From Cyanobacteriota bacterium (lineage in GTDB: Bacteria; Cyanobacteriota; Cyanobacteriia; PCC-6307; Cyanobiaceae): a stretch of DNA of 10,836 nt. The stretch lies in NCBI GenBank assembly GCA_947463165.1, contig CANHSW010000044.1, forward strand, positions 1 through 10,836. The letters run 5' to 3'. The stretch's first letter is position 1, and each line of letters begins with the position of its first letter. The notes under the pieces are model-generated. The model worked only from the letters and a program-made list of their open reading frames with translations, made no database searches and was not told the DNA's origin. Made by a program: the position numbers and the translations under genes. Below are positions 9,999-10,836 of this stretch, in pieces.

Positions 9999-10011
9999 CG
10001 GTACCCAGTTC

Positions 10012-10782
10012 TTGGCTTCCATCTCCAATCCCGAGCTGGCGATCCAGTCCTTGTTTCCGCTGGCCCTGGGCCAGGTGCAACTGCGGCCAGATCCCCTCGA
10101 TACGGCATTGCAAATCCAGGCGCTGCATCAGCTGCGCGGCGCCGCCAGCTCCAACCCCGATGAAGGCTGCGCCTGGACCGGCGATCTAAACGGCGTGTGG
10201 CAGCTGCACCGCCAGCCCCAGTTCGCGCCACTTATTCAAACCATTAGCGGCCATGCCGCCAGCTACCTGGAGCGGTTGGGCTTTGATCAAAGCCGGCTGG
10301 CGCTGCACATCCAGCGCTGCTGGCCGGTGGTGAGCGAACTGGGCCAGGTGGTGGGCCGCCATCACCATCCCAACGCCCACCTCAGCGCCGTGTACTACCT
10401 GAACGGCGATGGCAGCGGCCGCAGCGGTTGTCTGCGTTTTTTCCCGCCTCGCCAGCCCAATGAGCTGGTGCCCGGCCTGGCCGTGGGCCACGACGGACCA
10501 ATCCAGCCCAACTCCGCCGCCACCCAGTGGAATGCGCCCTGGTTCGACCTGGCACCACGGGCCGGCCTGCTGGTGCTGTTTCCCGCCAGCGTGGATCACG
10601 CGGTGCTGGAAAACGAGGATGCCGACGACAGCCGCTTCTCGATCAGCCTGGATCTGGTGCTCACCGCCCCGCCAGCGCCCCAGGCGGGAGCAACGCCCGC
10701 CAGCCAGCCTGCTAGCCGGCAGGCCAGCCCACCGGAATACCTGGCGCCCCATCCGGCTGATTGGCAGGCGGTGGATTGGTGA
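10012..10782 (+). CDS. Putative 2OG-Fe(II) oxygenase (TIGR02466/PF13759-like)
   Basis: Members of this family are predicted non-haem iron dioxygenases using 2-oxoglutarate; substrates are mostly unknown. The conserved start of the domain is LFPLALGQVQL, near 10054. The core has GRHHHPNAHLSAVYYLNG (metal-ligand histidine region), SGCLRFF, a GLLVLFPASVDHAVLENE block giving the distal metal histidine, and SRFSISLDL giving the arginine expected to bind the 2-oxoglutarate carboxylate. A Pro/Ala/Ser-rich tail follows, ending in AVDW. The start is uncertain: the frame has no ATG at all. GTG 9898 would overlap atpC by 23 bp, add a proline-rich leader and place the terminator inside the gene. TTG 10012 follows the terminator and begins just before the conserved domain, so I use it; TTG 10051 is another option. 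Family assignment is from motif memory. Confidence 0.72.
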   Translation: MASISNPELAIQSLFPLALGQVQLRPDPLDTALQIQALHQLRGAASSNPDEGCAWTGDLNGVWQLHRQPQFAPLIQTISGHAASYLERLGFDQSRLALHIQRCWPVVSELGQVVGRHHHPNAHLSAVYYLNGDGSGRSGCLRFFPPRQPNELVPGLAVGHDGPIQPNSAATQWNAPWFDLAPRAGLLVLFPASVDHAVLENEDADDSRFSISLDLVLTAPPAPQAGATPASQPASRQASPPEYLAPHPADWQAVDW

Positions 10783-10836
10783 GCCCAGAGCTGCTGGAGA
10801 GGGCTATAGAGCTTAGGGCGGGGGATCCCCCAGCCA
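10779..10836 (+). CDS. Possible start of a downstream gene, truncated by window edge
   Basis: A GTG at 10779 overlaps the oxygenase stop (GTGA), and its frame stays open for 19 codons to the edge, reading MSPELLERAIELRAGDPPA. A four-base stop/start overlap and helix-like sequence suggest a cotranscribed gene. There is too little sequence to name a product, and a chance open frame of this length is possible. Confidence 0.4.
   Translation, partial: MSPELLERAIELRAGDPPA

Noticed and set aside
10707..10724. Small inverted repeat GCCTGC/GCAGGC near the oxygenase 3' end
   Set aside because: Only 6 bp, inside the coding region and without a T-run; common in GC-rich sequence.

Overview
The window comes from a GC-rich unicellular cyanobacterium, most likely of the Synechococcus/Cyanobium (picocyanobacterial) lineage. 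Two things point there. One is a phycobilisome core-membrane linker gene (apcE) running off the left edge. The other is the cyanobacterial form of the ATP synthase operon, with an atp1 gene and separate b and b' subunits. The genus is inferred from gene style and neighbourhood, not from a database search.

Left (1-2431, minus strand): the first 810 codons of apcE, with the chromophore-bearing phycobiliprotein-like domain, two linker repeats and a long low-complexity arm; the 3' end lies outside the window. A 116-bp divergent intergenic region separates it from a plus-strand class I SAM-dependent methyltransferase of unknown substrate (2548-3834). A 292-bp leader follows that may carry the atp operon promoter.

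Centre (4127-9920, plus strand): atp1, atpB (a), atpE (c), atpG (b'), atpF (b), atpH (delta), atpA (alpha) and atpC (gamma), in the order standard for cyanobacteria. Together they encode the proton channel, stator and most of the F1 head of the thylakoid/plasma membrane ATP synthase. Beta and epsilon are absent, as expected, because cyanobacteria keep them in a separate operon. Genes atpG-atpF-atpH overlap by a few bases. By contrast atpE is flanked by two unusually long spacers, each with a strong perfect-stem hairpin and, downstream, two pairs of short direct repeats. This fits separate mRNA handling of the c-ring gene, but that is inference.

Right (9921-10836, plus strand): an intrinsic-terminator-like hairpin with a T-run closes the atp operon. 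It is followed by a gene resembling the small 2OG-Fe(II) oxygenase family, whose start is unclear because the frame contains no ATG. Its stop overlaps a GTG that may open another gene running off the right edge.

The region is mostly conserved housekeeping (light harvesting and ATP synthesis). I see no phage, IS element, CRISPR array, RNA gene or defence cassette. The points worth a second look are the RNA structures around atpE, the terminator/start conflict at the oxygenase, the ApcE arm and the two genes of unknown role flanking the operon.
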